A stretch of DNA of 64,000 nucleotides from Apostichopus japonicus (Eukaryota > Echinodermata > Holothuroidea > Aspidochirotida > Stichopodidae): the NCBI RefSeq assembly GCF_037975245.1, contig NC_092574.1:11123213-11187212 (forward strand), in the 5' to 3' direction. The notes under the pieces are model-generated. The model saw only the letters and a program-made list of their open reading frames with translations, had not been told where the DNA came from and did not search any database. Of the stretch, positions 40,408 to 53,075 are shown one piece after another. Positions within the stretch are counted from its first letter, which is position 1, and the number at the start of each line of letters is the position of its first letter. The position numbers and the translations under genes were made by a program.

Positions 40408-41795
40408 GTTTTCTGTGATTTGGTACGTTTCTACTTCAATGCAATTCTCCTATCTCTCAGCTGATCTATCTAGTCATAGCGTCTGACTCTTATTGAAAAG
40501 ACTCTTGCACAGAAAACAGCATGACGTCACTTTCGCGGTCTATGAGGAAGGGAGCTTTCAATTGATGGCCCAGTGCGTGAGATTACACGCGAGACATGAT
40601 TTTCTTGAAAAGAGGACAACAACAACAACTAATATTGAGGATAAACAGAGGAAATACATAACTGCAAAAGTATTAGAAATATTTCTTTCAGTTTTGACAA
40701 TCCTTGTTTTTACAAGAATTAAAGATTGTCGCCGATTTCAATTCCGCGAGTTTTATTTGCATATAGATAACGCTGCAGCGAAGTGCTAACTTGATATTAT
40801 ATTTAGAAGGTCTAATATTTCTAACCATTTGAACATATTATTGAATATAATAACCGTTGTATTGCTATTGTAAAGACTGTGACAGTATCATAATATATAA
40901 AAATGTATTTGTACTTCAATTTTGTCTAATTATTAATTGATCGTCAAGAATTAATAACGATGCAACGATGAAATACACTGGAAACCTATGACAAACTTGT
41001 AACACAGTCCAGAGAGGCTATATGCATTTTTCAACATTTTCGAAATTAGCAGGGTAACTATAGAATAAAAATTGAATAAAGGAGGAAAATGTTCGCAAAA
41101 CACAATCAACCAAATAAGAAACAAAGCTATTTGATATTTGAACAGCAAGATTATCTCCTCTCTGTATAAATATCGAAAGTAAGTGCAATAGTGGCAGAGC
41201 TTCTTATTTCGCCTTCCATGAAAAAAGTTTTTTTTACGTTTTCGGGTGCTGAAGGCCTATTAACCAACACGGTATCTACGAGTTAGTAAATTGCACCATT
41301 TACGGCATATGCTGATAGATATCAAGTATTTTCGTGTGTTTCGGTAGCTTTCAGAGTCAATCATATAGTTACACTTTTTTTCTATGTTTTTCGGGGGGGT
41401 TTTTTGACGATCGGAACGGTGTAAATATTTCTTTTTTAAAACAAGTTGTAATGTTACTTCACTACGAACTTTCGTGTATGTTACGGATTTTCGTATTCGT
41501 CTCGTCAAACTTTAGTGGGCTTTCCAGTTCCGTTGCCCGGACATCACAGGAAGAGTTATTTAAACTTTAGGCTATGTCAAACTATATCTATTTTGGACCC
41601 CTAGCTAAGACACATGTATACCTTTTTACGTAGAAATAGGATTCAATTTACCCCTCGCTATCTTTGGAAATCGGTAGAAAGAGTAATGTTGTGTTTTGGT
41701 TAGATTGTCCTTGAAATTTATTTAAAAATTTATATTTCTGTTCGCGGTATATTCACATATAACGGTTTACCTGCCAGATAGAGATGGGTAGGCCT

Positions 41796-41830
41796 CACTG
41801 ATCTGTACACTAACAGTGTACAGATCAGTG
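41796..41830. repeat. Perfect 16-bp inverted repeat with 3-nt loop
   Basis: CACTGATCTGTACACT and its exact reverse complement AGTGTACAGATCAGTG are separated by AAC. There is no T tract or gene context that would suggest a terminator or histone-type stem-loop. It may be a foldback element remnant. Confidence 0.9.
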
Positions 41831-42440
41831 GTAGGACTTCTGGCCGCGTCCTTCCCTATTACGAAATCTACTTCCGGTTTCATTTTGTTTTCGATTTGGG
41901 TAGTGTGTCTTTTAAATTTCTTCCACGCTAATGTTGTGTCTGTTGGTTCGGGCCTCGTGTTGGTCCTGGAAGCAGCCTGCGGAATCACAGCCCAAGATGA
42001 AATGCCAGTTTCACAATTGTCTGAACATTCCTGTAGCGAAAAGAGCCACCACTATCATCACAAAGACAGGTTCAAGAAACTATACTAGGAAACCGAACCC
42101 AACTATACAAAATACAACACATGTAGTTAAAAGAAAAACAACTGCTATCCTTGTAAAGTTATAAGAGCGATTTGTGGCCAATGGAGGACGATAATGCCAG
42201 CAGACGCCAGAGTACCGCGTACAATGTACTGTGGTTTCTAATCGGTATATATGCAAATTACGTACGGTACTGGTGCTTTAACTGAACTCCCCCGACCCCC
42301 CTCCCCGTCCCCAACAACATTCTCGCCCCTCCGAAATAAAGTTATTACTTTGTAGGGGATTTAAATAACAGTGTGAACATCTTTCCATCAAGGATACTTT
42401 TAACAGAAAAGTCACCCAGGATAGAGTCCCTGTGCACGAA

Positions 42441-42560
42441 AACCAAACGACTGAACCGATCCAGTCTCAGTACCCTTTCATTGAGACTGCGACAGTGTTT
42501 AACCAAACGACTGGACCGATACAGTCTCAGTACCCTTTCGTTGAGATTGTGACAGTGTTG
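42441..42560. repeat. 60-bp tandem duplication with internal stem-loop
   Basis: Two copies begin with AACCAAACGACTG at 42441 and 42501. The first contains the arms AGTCTCA and TGAGACT around a CCCTTTC loop; in the second copy the right arm has changed by one base. Confidence 0.85.
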
Positions 42561-43600
42561 AATTTATTTCCCTCAAAGATAGGACTTACATAATTTCTTA
42601 ACGGGATACCACTTTGAACACCACATTTCTAGAAAACGAAACAACGAAGCCCTTACAAGACAGTCAGTATCCTTTCAAAAGGACCACAGTTCGATACAAT
42701 GTGATCAAGGAACCTGGATGGATTGCAGAACTTACGCCAAAGTCGTACAGTTGAATATGCATTAAATTATAGTCGGTCATCGAACACAACTGGAACACAA
42801 TTAGAATTTCACTTCTTTCTACATACTAATCCCATCATGGAGGTATATCTACCTCCATAATCCTACCAAGGCTTTGTCAAAATGAAACAGGTATAAAATG
42901 GGGTCTTCTCGGTACACATCAAACACTTGGTAAAATGCACTTTGCGGTGTACCATCTTTCTCAAAGGACGGATATTCTATTGTGTCACGCGTACTTTAGT
43001 GTATTGGAGACAATGTGTGCGAACTTGGATGCGTTGGTTATTGCATGTAACCATGGATGTAAAAACAGACGAAGTTTATCACCTATACATGACAAATGAT
43101 GGAACTAACTGTGTTTGTGTATCAAACCAAACTTGATTACATTGACCCTTCTCGATTCAATTAGAATCAAACAAACAAGGAATTTAGAGCTTAAATTGGT
43201 TAGAACTTGAATAGCCCTAGTATTGTGTAAGCTGACTCAGACAAAGAGAGTGAAGGTGGAGAGAGAGAGAGAGGGTGGAGGGGGGGGGGGGGGGGTTGGG
43301 GTTTGACAGAGTTCTAGATAGGTGTTACAATTTTTACATTCACTGAGTTTTGTAGGGGAGTTAACTCGACTCTATGAATCCCGCGGCCAGGGGAAATGGT
43401 GTTAGCGATTATTCCCTCTTTAAATGTTAAATATCCCCGACCGAATGTTGTCAGGTGCTCCGGATTCTTCAATATTTAGGAAAAGGTCCATAGGGTGGTC
43501 ATAAATTCACTGTCATTCTTTTAGGATGAAGAATATCGACTTACGCAATTTTAAGGTTAAACCATCAGTTTGCTCCATCTCTTGTGATTGATATTTTTAG

Positions 43601-43978
43601 CAAGGGCGTAGGAACCGGGGGGGCTGGGGGGCGCCAGCCCCCCCAGTGAAAAATGTGGGGGCGGAAGTATCATTCCGCCCCCCCCCCCCCCGCTTGGCAA
43701 GTCAGAAAACCCCTTTTTCATTTCCAAATGAGAAAAAAATCTCATTTGGAGCACCAAATTGCATCTAAGGCCAGCTGAAAATGCTAATTTTTTTAAAAAT
43801 GGAGTGGGTGTTGAAGTGTGCTATATTGCACCAAATTGCATCTGAGGCCACCTGGAAATGCCCAAAAAATCCAAAGGGGAGGGGGACACCGCCTCCCCTT
43901 AGACCCCTCCCCAGGTCGGCCATCAGTCTTCAGCCCCTCCCCCCCCCCCCCACTCAAAAGTACCTTCCTACGCCACTG
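43601..43978. mobile_element. hAT-type MITE, 378 bp, perfect 8-bp target duplication
   Basis: Starts CAAGGGCGTAGG and ends CCTACGCCACTG, flanked on both sides by ATTTTTAG. Poly-G follows the left end, several poly-C blocks lie inside, and a short internal phrase (CACCAAATTGCATCT) occurs twice. No transposase is encoded. The 8-bp duplication and CAGTGGCGTA-type end fit non-autonomous hAT elements. Confidence 0.9.
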
Positions 43979-44594
43979 ATTTTTAGTAAGAGTTGAAAAT
44001 CGGAGATACTATTTCTCAAACACGGCTGATATACATTGATCGCTAGTTAGAACGTTAAAAAGACCCTGTACTAATCTTTTACGCGCAATCGCGGAGTCCG
44101 TCAAGATCATAAGGTATAACTCGAATTCGAATAGAATTCATAGCCTCGGTAGAATTGCATCTACTATCATAGCCAGTGCGATAATCTGATATAGCGCCAT
44201 CGCTCTGATGTTCCACGTACTCGAAAGATATTGTCAACCTTCACAGAATCGCTCCTTTCGAATCCATTATCCAGAAAAGATAATGCGAACATAATGAAAA
44301 GGTCCCTACACTGTATATTGCTCCGTTTTCATCAACATAATAATTAAATGCGTGATGAATTCTTTCGTTTCCAATAACAAACCCTTTTTTCGAGCATTTT
44401 TAAGTTTTTACACGTCCGCCGAACAATTAGTCAAAACATCAAACGGTCAGTATCATCTTTGATAAGGTGGGGGGGGGGGGGGGGCTAGACGCCCAGTCGA
44501 GTTGCGTCGTGTGACCCCAAGAAAACCACAATACGTTCTTCCAAAATCACCACACCGTCTTCCAGTTCTTTATTACGATACTGTGCAATTCTAA

Positions 44595-45440
44595 AACATA
44601 ATTACTGTAACTGAAACTAAGTTTCTTGGTATTAATATTGATAGCAAACTTTCTTGGAATAACCATATTTCGTCAGTATAACACTGTAGCTAAAAATACT
44701 GGTATATTATCTAAACTGAAATATTTCCTCACATCATGTCCCCACAGCATGTCCTTAGAATGCTTCATCAAACATTAGTTCTACCACACCTATCCTACTG
44801 TACAACTAATTGGTCTGGTACATATACGATATTAATATTGACCGCCTAAATATTCTCCAAAAGAGGGCTATACGTCACATTGCTAATGCCCCACCACTTG
44901 AACATACTAGTGGAATATTCAAGTCCCTAAATGTATTTAAACCTGGTGATATTATAACAGTCAAGGAAGTTGCTACCTTTGCTTACAAAGCATGGAATGG
45001 ATTACTGCCAGTCACTTTTAATGACTTTATAGTAACAGAGTCTTACATAACCATCACACAAGACAAGTCGACAACACTCATTGCAATTTTGACCATAGTA
45101 ACATAGGGAAATTCGGTCTTTGCAACAGAGCAATACAAATTTGGAATGATCTATCAAAAAATTTGAAGTCCATAACTTCAAAACCCCCATTCACCAGATA
45201 TTTGAAAAAGGAATTTATAAACTCGTACTAGTATTATATTATCTATTCACTCAGCATCATTAGGATATTGTTACTGTATATTTATACTATATTATACATA
45301 TTTGTACATTCTTCCTTTTCAGTTTCTCACAGGGAGTCTCCTACCTTGTTAAGTCTTTTGAAGACTTTACAGGAGACTTCCTTCCCCATTGTACAAAATT
45401 GGCGATAAAACAAATAAATGAATTAAATTATTGAATTAAT
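44595..45440 (+). pseudogene. Degenerate non-LTR retrotransposon 3' end (CR1/Jockey-like)
   Basis: The broken plus-strand frame shows the hallmarks of the region after the reverse transcriptase core: KFLGINIDSKLSWNNHIS near 44615-44670, then after stops and frameshifts RLNILQKRAIRHIANAPPLE near 44830. It ends with a non-coding tail rich in AAATAAATGAATTAAATT, a usual 3' end for such elements. There is no endonuclease or full reverse transcriptase, so it is a 5'-truncated, decayed copy. Confidence 0.8.
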
Positions 45441-47634
45441 TATAGGGTACCGTTAAATTCGTTATTAGGCCCACCTTGCTAGTCCTTTCATAGGACATGT
45501 TTCTTTAACGATGGGCGGGGTAGGGGTGTGGGGGCTTAATTATTGTTTCTTAGGCACCTTCGGAGGAAGTGTGTGTTCTTACTCGTACGCCGTGGTCTAA
45601 TACTAAGTCTATGGGATAGGCTCGATCTGTATAACTTATCTAGATACACGGTTATCGTTAGGCCTATAGAAGTTAGGTTTTGTTATATACTTTTCAACAA
45701 GCACATGTGCTGCACAATATAACCATTTTGAGCGAAAGCTTACATTAATGTATCTAGATTGTACGACTCTATATATGGTGTTTAGTTTGCCATCGGTACC
45801 TTTCTTTGCAATATAACTTGTATAAGCGCCACGTATTTGACTAAAAATGACGTCACCCCTACTAATTAGGCTAATATGCATGTGTGGCTCCAGTCAGCCA
45901 CTTCCCCACGAGACTTCTGAGAGAATACCAAGCCAACGGTGCGTTATTGATATAGACGGCCTGTGAGGGAAGATTTTGGTGAGAAAGCAGTTATATTTCA
46001 TCGTCATCGCGGTAGTCACCGTGATTGTCCTTTTATTGTTGTATCGTCACCGTTATTGTATAGGTTTTACATTGTATCGTCATCGATATCGCTACCGTTA
46101 TCGTAAATGCATTGCCAGTACATTGTATTGTCATCGCGTTTAGTCATTGTAATTGAATCGTCGTCGTCGTTGTATCGTCACCGAGATCGCCGCCGTTATC
46201 GTAAATGCATTGCTAGTATAACATCGTTATGGTATTTTCATCGCGTTTAGTCATTTTAATTGAATCGTCGTCGTCGTTGTATCGTCACCGATATCGCCAC
46301 CGTTATCGTATATGCATTGCCATTACATCGTCGTCGTCATTTTCATCATCGTATCGTTGTCGTAATTCAATTCGCCATCGTCATCGTGTCGTCATCATCG
46401 TGTCGTCATCATCGTGTCGACATCGTCATCATTGTTATCCGCGTGCGCCCCCCCCCCCTCAAAAAAAAGGGTTAATATCCTAACGGAAGTGCGGCATAAG
46501 ACGTTTGTTATATGATCCATACAGTGCAAGACTTGCTCATTTCTGCAACTTCTGTTTCTCATTTCTGAAAGTTTTTAATCTTTTCTTTATTTTTTCCTAA
46601 CAAAGAAACTTTGTTTTATTGGCATATTCGTATTAGTCTTCCACGCAAACTTATAATACATCAAAATAACTAGAATTAAATATTCCAGAAACTAGCAGGA
46701 CAAACATATTCAGAACAGACTGTCGATATTTTACATTACACATTTGACACATTGAACACGTCTCAATGAATATCAAGAGTAGAATGTATGTATTCTTTAC
46801 GCGAACATTTTCACTTTCAGCACTTTGTATAGACAAACTTGAAACAGAAGACATACATGCAGTCATTACTATTGTGTTACAAAGGTGAACTATTTGTCAT
46901 CGAGTGTAGATAAGCCCTCTCACCTGGTTTCGGTTTTGCAAAACATATACCGGTAACCGATGAACAGAACCGTGGTTAGGATACATAATACTACTTAAAA
47001 AAAAATACATCGAATACCTGCACCACATGCAGTTTTCAGTAAACAAAAGCTGTAAAATATAACTACCATTGTGTTGATACGTTAGACGTTTTTCAGTATA
47101 GAGTGGCTTTTTAAACGTACCTACTTAACGATTTAAAAATTCAATGGAGGCCGATGAGTTTTACTACAATTTTATTGACTTAACTTTACTTATTACAATC
47201 TTCAGTTTTGTTGCCGCAAAACTATGGGTATCGATTTGGAGGCTCCGTTATCTCTGCTAGTTATCATCAATGATAGTAAAAGACATATTCAGTCCCTGAT
47301 TTTGCGTATTTCCAATATTGACAATGATAAATAGGTATCAATAAGAAAAGAAAAAAAACCCCGAAAAGACGGGAAAGCAATGGCGTGCGCAAAGAGGGAT
47401 GCGTGTGTGCGGGTGCTCGCATGTGTGTGTGTGGGATCGGCGGGGAAGAGGTGGGGGGGGGGGTGATGGGATTCCTCTTTTGATATCGAACCAGCAATAC
47501 TCCATCCTAGGCCCGCTGACGAGTCGGACCATAAATAATCTAGCGTCAACGCCGAATTTTCAGGCTAAGCACTTCTAGGTGTACTCTGAGCAAGCGAAGT
47601 ATTTGGGGTGCCATTGCATGTCCAGCCGCTTGAG
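45441..47634. other. Intergenic stretch with an ATCGTC-rich low-complexity block
   Basis: From about 46000 to 46440 the plus strand is built from drifting ATCGTC, TCATCG and CACCGTTATCG phrases, with two larger near-repeats near 46135-46215 and 46245-46325. The serine/arginine-rich open frames there are artefacts of the repeat. A poly-C run follows at 46447. The rest shows no recognised gene. Confidence 0.6.
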
Positions 47635-48130
47635 CAGGGGTTCCCTAACTGGGGTGCATGAACCTCAGGGGTGCGTGAGTCCGTCCCAGGGGGTTCGTGA
47701 GACGTTTCTGAAAGTCAAACTAGAGTACTTGTTGTTGAACTAAAATCTGATATATCATATAATTTAGTAATGTACAAAAGTCGTACCTATCGACAAACTC
47801 TTTTCGCCTTCCATATACGCATATGTTTCAATAGTAGTACCGTACCGTACATGTGATAAAAACAGGGGCATCCGTCTCATCGTGTGTGATGGGGGATTGA
47901 TGCGTGATACAAATTCGTGATCTGATCTAGAAGTTTCCAAATAAATTTTTGTTCATCTCTTGTCTTTATTCATTACAATATTATACTATGAACTTGATCT
48001 TTTACGAAGCACTGTTATGCGTATTATAGTATAATAATTACTCAGATCGTGTCTCGAAAAGTTGGGGGCTAGTGGACAACTCTGACATCCACATGGGGTT
48101 CGTGGGGGGCATAAAGTTATGGAAACTCTG
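47635..48130. mobile_element. hAT-type MITE with CAGGGGTTCCCTAACT end
   Basis: The left end CAGGGGTTCCCTAACTGG is the classic hAT terminal sequence. The right end, read in reverse complement, is CAGAGTTTCCATAACTTTAT, a diverged partner, giving about 496 bp. Flanking 8-mers (CGCTTGAG and GCTTAGAG) are similar but not identical, so the target duplication has decayed. No transposase frame remains. Confidence 0.7.
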
Positions 48131-48519
48131 GCTTAGAGCATCAGTTTTTTGAGTGAACCCTATATACCCGCTCGATACACAAACTGAAGGACATACCCCT
48201 AAAGGAACATGATACATCGCCCGAACTTGTCGGTTGGTGCTTTCATTGACAGCATCCACTGGAGAACCGAATGGTCTACCACCACTGAGAAGTTGGCCTG
48301 CCTAAGATGACATGAGAATAAATGTTCAATGCCGTGTATGACATCAAGACACTTCTTTTTTTTATAATTATAGGTTCCACCCTTTGCAATTCCCCTCTCT
48401 GTGTATGAAAAAATAACTTGTTATATGCCTTGTTATGTTTGTTCGAGAACTGCGTCTAATTCGATCCACTCGCGTCGGTATATACAACACGTATATGGGA
48501 GGTCTATTTTGGGGGTACA

Positions 48520-48770
48520 CTAAGACAATTTTTTTTCACACGATGCATCCCATATGAACTCTGCATTCATGGGTGCATATAATGGGGCAGAATTTTGTGA
48601 GTATTTTTGAATAAACTTTCGGTAGTAGCTCGACATCCCATGAAATGAGCGTACTTCCTTTAAGGCTTTAGGCGATGAGAAATCAGTGACATCTCTAACT
48701 TGTCTCGAGACCATGTTCCCTTAGAATTTGGTCTCTGATTTAGCAAATTGACTCACTTTTCCGGTATATC
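48520..48770 (-). pseudogene. Ty3/gypsy retrotransposon polymerase fragment
   Basis: The minus-strand translation contains the junction of reverse transcriptase and RNase H typical of Ty3/gypsy polyproteins: VTDFSSPKALKEVRSFHG, then SSYYRKFIQKYSQNSAPL and FIWDASCEK. A stop splits it from the upstream AKSETKF segment. No LTR, integrase or gag is seen nearby, so this is an isolated remnant. Confidence 0.75.
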
Positions 48771-49157
48771 GACTTCAAGTATAGCGTGCCTCAGTATGTC
48801 CAATTCTGCCTGAATATGGCCAAGATGATCGTAAAATTAATTGTTTATAATGACATTAACATTGTTGTATACCTATAGTCATGACTTCCATGTAAGACCT
48901 CGCAACACCGCTTCAAATTACCCTCCACTGGAGTGTGTACGTGGGACTGTTCTCAAGACTCATTCGGAAAAAGGTTATTACTGATACAATCACATGTGAC
49001 AACGAAAAAGCTGATTTTGAATTTGGATCAAGAATGACTTGAAAGACAGACGGCTGATTGCATGTCAGGAGTTACATACCATGGATAGCTACAACCTGTA
49101 ACATTCAATATGCCTCAGAATACAAACTGGAGTCTGAAACATCAATTTTCTGAGTGT

Positions 49158-49502
49158 CATAGGCGTAGGAGCCTAATTTGATTTGGGTGGGCTGTAACGA
49201 CTTGCCCGAAAAATATAACCAAAATTAATGTGCATATCATATAGGCATGCATCGGTAATTACATCGCATGCCAATAACATACAATCATTTGCCGTGTTAC
49301 CCTTCCATATTGATTAGAATTATTGGGGAAGTCGTTACAATAATAATGATAATAATAATATCAGTTTAACCATTGAAAAACACATTGCAAATTATTTTTC
49401 TTTCAGTAGGTGCCCGAATAATTCTCAGCATATTGCCCGAATTGTCACCCCAAAAAATGGTTGGGGCTGCAGCCCCCCAGCCCCCCGCCTCCTATGCCTA
49501 TG
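49158..49502. mobile_element. hAT-type MITE, 345 bp, G/C-rich ends
   Basis: Left end CATAGGCGTAGGAGCC; the right end in reverse complement is CATAGGCATAGGAGGCGG. Flanks CTGAGTGT and TTGAGTGT match at 7 of 8 bases. Block structure and ends resemble the MITE at 43601, so both probably belong to one family or closely related families. Confidence 0.8.
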
Positions 49503-49523
49503 TTGAGTGTAATAGTATAAACA

Positions 49524-50430
49524 TCCCTGAGAAAGTTGTCAATGTAAAGTTTGAAGCCCGCATCTTTGAAAAGATTATGGGAATTTGTCATTTAATGCCC
49601 TTATCTTTTTTATCAGCAACACAGCAACTAGAGTTTTAATCATATTTGATAAATACTAAAGGGTTGTTATTCATTTCCAATATTTTGCACTGCTCTTTAA
49701 ACCATTGTTAAACTGTTAAACTGTTCATGACGACAGTTTACACATAAGTAGATTGCACTTTTAGATAAGACAGTCCGTTCTCTCTTTATTAAGTTAGCAT
49801 GCATCATGCTAATGAGAAGAATAAATTGAGGAAGGAAGCACACTGGTTTAACAATTTTCTGTGTGTGTGAGAGAGAGGGGGGGGGGGGGTGAACCCGAAA
49901 CCCTTTTACATGGGAGTCAGTTTCAAAAACCGCGGGGCTACACCTCCCCTTTATACAATTCCACCGGACCCGACTCCGTGCAGAGAGGGAAATTTACCAA
50001 TCACACTTTGGCGATATTTTATACCATTAAATAATTTCAAAAATATTGGTACAAAAAATCCCTGAGATGGTTGTCAATGTAAAGTTTGAAACCCGCATCT
50101 TTGAAAAGATCATGGGAATTTGTTATCCGATTTTTGACACAACTGTCCTTTATCAGCAACACAGACAATTCAATAAATAGAGTCTTAGTCATATTTTGAT
50201 ATGAAGTTATGAGAATATTGTTAAGGGTTGTTATGCATCATCAATATTTTGCACGTATATAGCTATAAACGAATGTGTAACTGTTCATGACGAAACGTTT
50301 ACACATAAACGGATTGCACTTTTAGATAAGACAGTAGACTGCAGTCCGTCCTTTCTTTATAAGGTTCGCATGCATCATGCTAATGAGAAGAATATATTGA
50401 GAATGGAAGTACGCAGGTTGTACAATTACG
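49524..50430. repeat. Direct duplication, copies about 535 bp apart
   Basis: Segments of about 340-370 bp starting TCCCTGAGA at 49524 and 50059 are clearly homologous (shared GTTGTCAATGTAAAGTTTGA and TTTAGATAAGACAGT, among others) with scattered substitutions and indels. The first copy starts 14 bp after the target duplication of the preceding MITE. Between the copies lie a poly-G run and unrelated sequence. Confidence 0.88.
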
Positions 50431-53075
50431 GAATAATTGTTTTATTGCCTTCAATTAAACAGTATAGGATTTCCCCATAAAAACAAGATTTTCAATAAAC
50501 CCCGTGTATCGTGGTAAAATATGACTATATTTAAAGACCAATATAGACACTCCACCCAAACCCTCACCTCCAAACTTGAATGAAGCCATTGTCACTTATA
50601 CTTTAGTTTGGGCAAAAACATGGGTTTCTGCAGAAAAAAAAAATCAGGGCACAAATAATCCAAGTAGCTTTTGTATACGATGGGTCTGGGGTCCTCTCCC
50701 TGAAAACAATAATAGACTGCCGCAAATTCGATTTCCGTGCAATATTTAACGACAATGGATAAATATAATGAAAGGAGAACTGCTGCATGTCATTTGCACA
50801 ATGCTGGATCAAACTGCGCCAAAGTTCAATACAGGGGAACTTGAAATGCAGCGTTTGGTCAAGACAAATTGGTGGGGACACGGTATATCATGTCCCCACC
50901 ACTGAAAAAGTTGGTTGGGACGCGTTCCGCTGTCCCCACCAGGATCTGCGCCCATGCCCTCAGATATACCGGTACTTTTTTCAGAAAGGATCTGAACAAC
51001 TAAAAATCTACAGAACTAACATAACCTCTGTTTTCTGTTCACTTATTATAATTTTCATTTTCATGTTTTGATTTCTCATTTGCAGTTACTTTCCATCCTT
51101 ACTACAATCATAACCTCAGTTCATGATGAATGTGGCATAAACGTTTTGTTTACTTATAACAGATTTTTACAGACCTATACTGTACGAAATATCTGTTTAT
51201 TTACGTAACAGAGTAAAATGTTTTATTCTAAAAAATTTAACAGTAATCAGTAACTTCCATGTTTGCTTTTTGAAAACCCCAGTCATGTTATCCAAAAATG
51301 GAAATCATAGCATCCTGTAAATGTGAATAACTTCTGTGTAGCCTACTTATAAGTAGCCTATACTTATAAAATTAAGTGCATATATGCACTTAATTTTAAG
51401 TAGAAACTTCCCATATTGTGTAAACCACAAAGTCCTATGCAAATTCACAGTAATTATTCAGCTACATATCAACATCCGGCCATGTGTAGCACTGAATATG
51501 TTATTCGCACAACGAAGACGCATTTCGTCAACTTTTGCCGTATGTAAATATGATTGATTCCTTCCCACAACGGCTTAAGTTATCGTTTCCATTTAGGTGA
51601 AATCCTTATTTTATTTGAAGTGCAACATTTGATTATGTTTGCAACTTTTAAACGTTAGTTCGTTGTTCGCGGACATTGTTTAGTGTTAGCCTAACGTTAT
51701 AGCTAGACGTTGTTATGTTCCGTGGTAGGCTGTAAGATGCGGTTGCACATTTGCGATTTAGTGTGTCTACTATAGTGTATGTATACTGGTATACCGTTCT
51801 CTGTACTTATTACAACATGCCATATGTCATGTTGAAATCAATTTTAGATCTTAACACAGATTGTAGCTTCGCAACTGACAAACATGTTTAATCCAACACA
51901 GACATCCTTCTATAACTAGTAATCTATAATCATGTTTTATTTTGATAATTATAAATTTTATGATCGGATGTCATTAGGTTCTGCTGAGGGATTAACATAA
52001 CACATTACGTTTTCGTGTACCTTTTTTTTATTATTTTTAGTTGTCGGGTAATTTAAGAAATTTCAAAACAAAATGCACATTTCAAAGTTTCAACAGGTAT
52101 ACCATGCATGGCTATCGTTCGGCTTGATGTTCATTACTCGTTAGCAGTCAGTAATCGTCAGGCGAGAGGGGGTCAGTAGGCATCCAAAACCGGAGTAGAG
52201 TTTCGGACTCGACGAGAAAATATCGGGCAAAGAATAGGGTATTTTCATAGGCCTATCATAAATTAAAGTATGACAATTCAAAAGAAGGGTCGGTGACATA
52301 TTGGTAATCGTCCCCGGGGCCCGACATGGCTTCTCTCTAGGCCTCTGTAACCTCAGTAGAACTTAAAGGTAATCAATTTGATTAAGTCTCTGTTTTTCTG
52401 GGAACAGACCTGTGGTGAGTACATATATCGGTACTCGTATTCTTATATTGTTGCATGTAGTCTCGTACTCAAGCTGATGGATTTGCAGCCTACTTGCAGT
52501 GCTACAGTTGGAAAATCCAGTTTACATCGAAATAGAATATGTGAATCGTTCATGCTTTGTACTCGTGTATTGTACTCTTGCATTGAAGTCGTGCTTTGTA
52601 CGTACTGCTTTGCACTTTTGTTTTGTATACTCGTGCTCATATACTCCAACCAAATAAACTCCCCTTTATACTCGTTTTAATGCTGTCCCACTCTTACTAC
52701 AAGTCTAGCCTACATATAAGAACATAATGTCTGACATGTCCTTGACAACTGTATGGCAGAAAAAGCTCCCACTGAGACAGATCGAGACGATTACTCAAAG
52801 TTCAATTACTTTATCACGTTGTGTATATACAAAACAATGTCACTAACCAAAGTTCACCATGATACAAACTTCCTTTTCGAATCTTTACAAACTTTCTTTC
52901 GCTCTTTCGTTCCAATTATCTTCTTTTTTTTATTACCGATGAACAATATACATTTTGAGTTGTCGCCATCACAAATTCAAGATTGGCAAAATAACGGTGT
53001 ATTTCTTTTCTGTGTTATCGTTGCATAAACCGTTTATTAAAACTCAATCAGTATGGACAATTAATAACTCTAGAC
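50431..53075. other. Intergenic stretch without recognised genes
   Basis: There are no coding exons with family similarity. A 30-bp perfect palindrome lies at 51368, and around 52420-52680 short GTACTCG/ACTCGTA phrases recur and create a cysteine/tyrosine-rich open frame that I do not take as real. Confidence 0.4.
51368..51397. repeat. 30-bp perfect palindrome
   Basis: AAAATTAAGTGCATA is followed directly by its reverse complement with no loop. Flanks (ACTTAT on the left, AAGTAG on the right) extend the symmetry weakly. Confidence 0.92.

Larger units (their letters stand above)
40408..43600. other. Upstream flank of the LAPTM-like gene; start of the gene-poor domain
   Basis: The first part should contain the promoter and 5' UTR of the minus-strand gene starting at 40407; I see no confident TATA or initiator. 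Further right there is a perfect 16-bp-arm hairpin (41796), a 60-bp tandem duplication (42441), a GA/poly-G run (near 43260) and no recognised coding exon. Confidence 0.45.

Noticed and set aside
41816-42088. 90-codon open frame with hydrophobic stretch
   Set aside because: It starts inside the perfect hairpin and has no family similarity or supporting splice sites.
44810-45106. 98-codon open frame as a gene of its own
   Set aside because: Its residues match the C-terminal part of a non-LTR reverse transcriptase; it is part of the decayed LINE at 44595-45440.
46229-46483. Ser/Arg- or Arg/His-rich open frames
   Set aside because: Product of the ATCGTC-type low-complexity block; no start context, splice partners or family motif.
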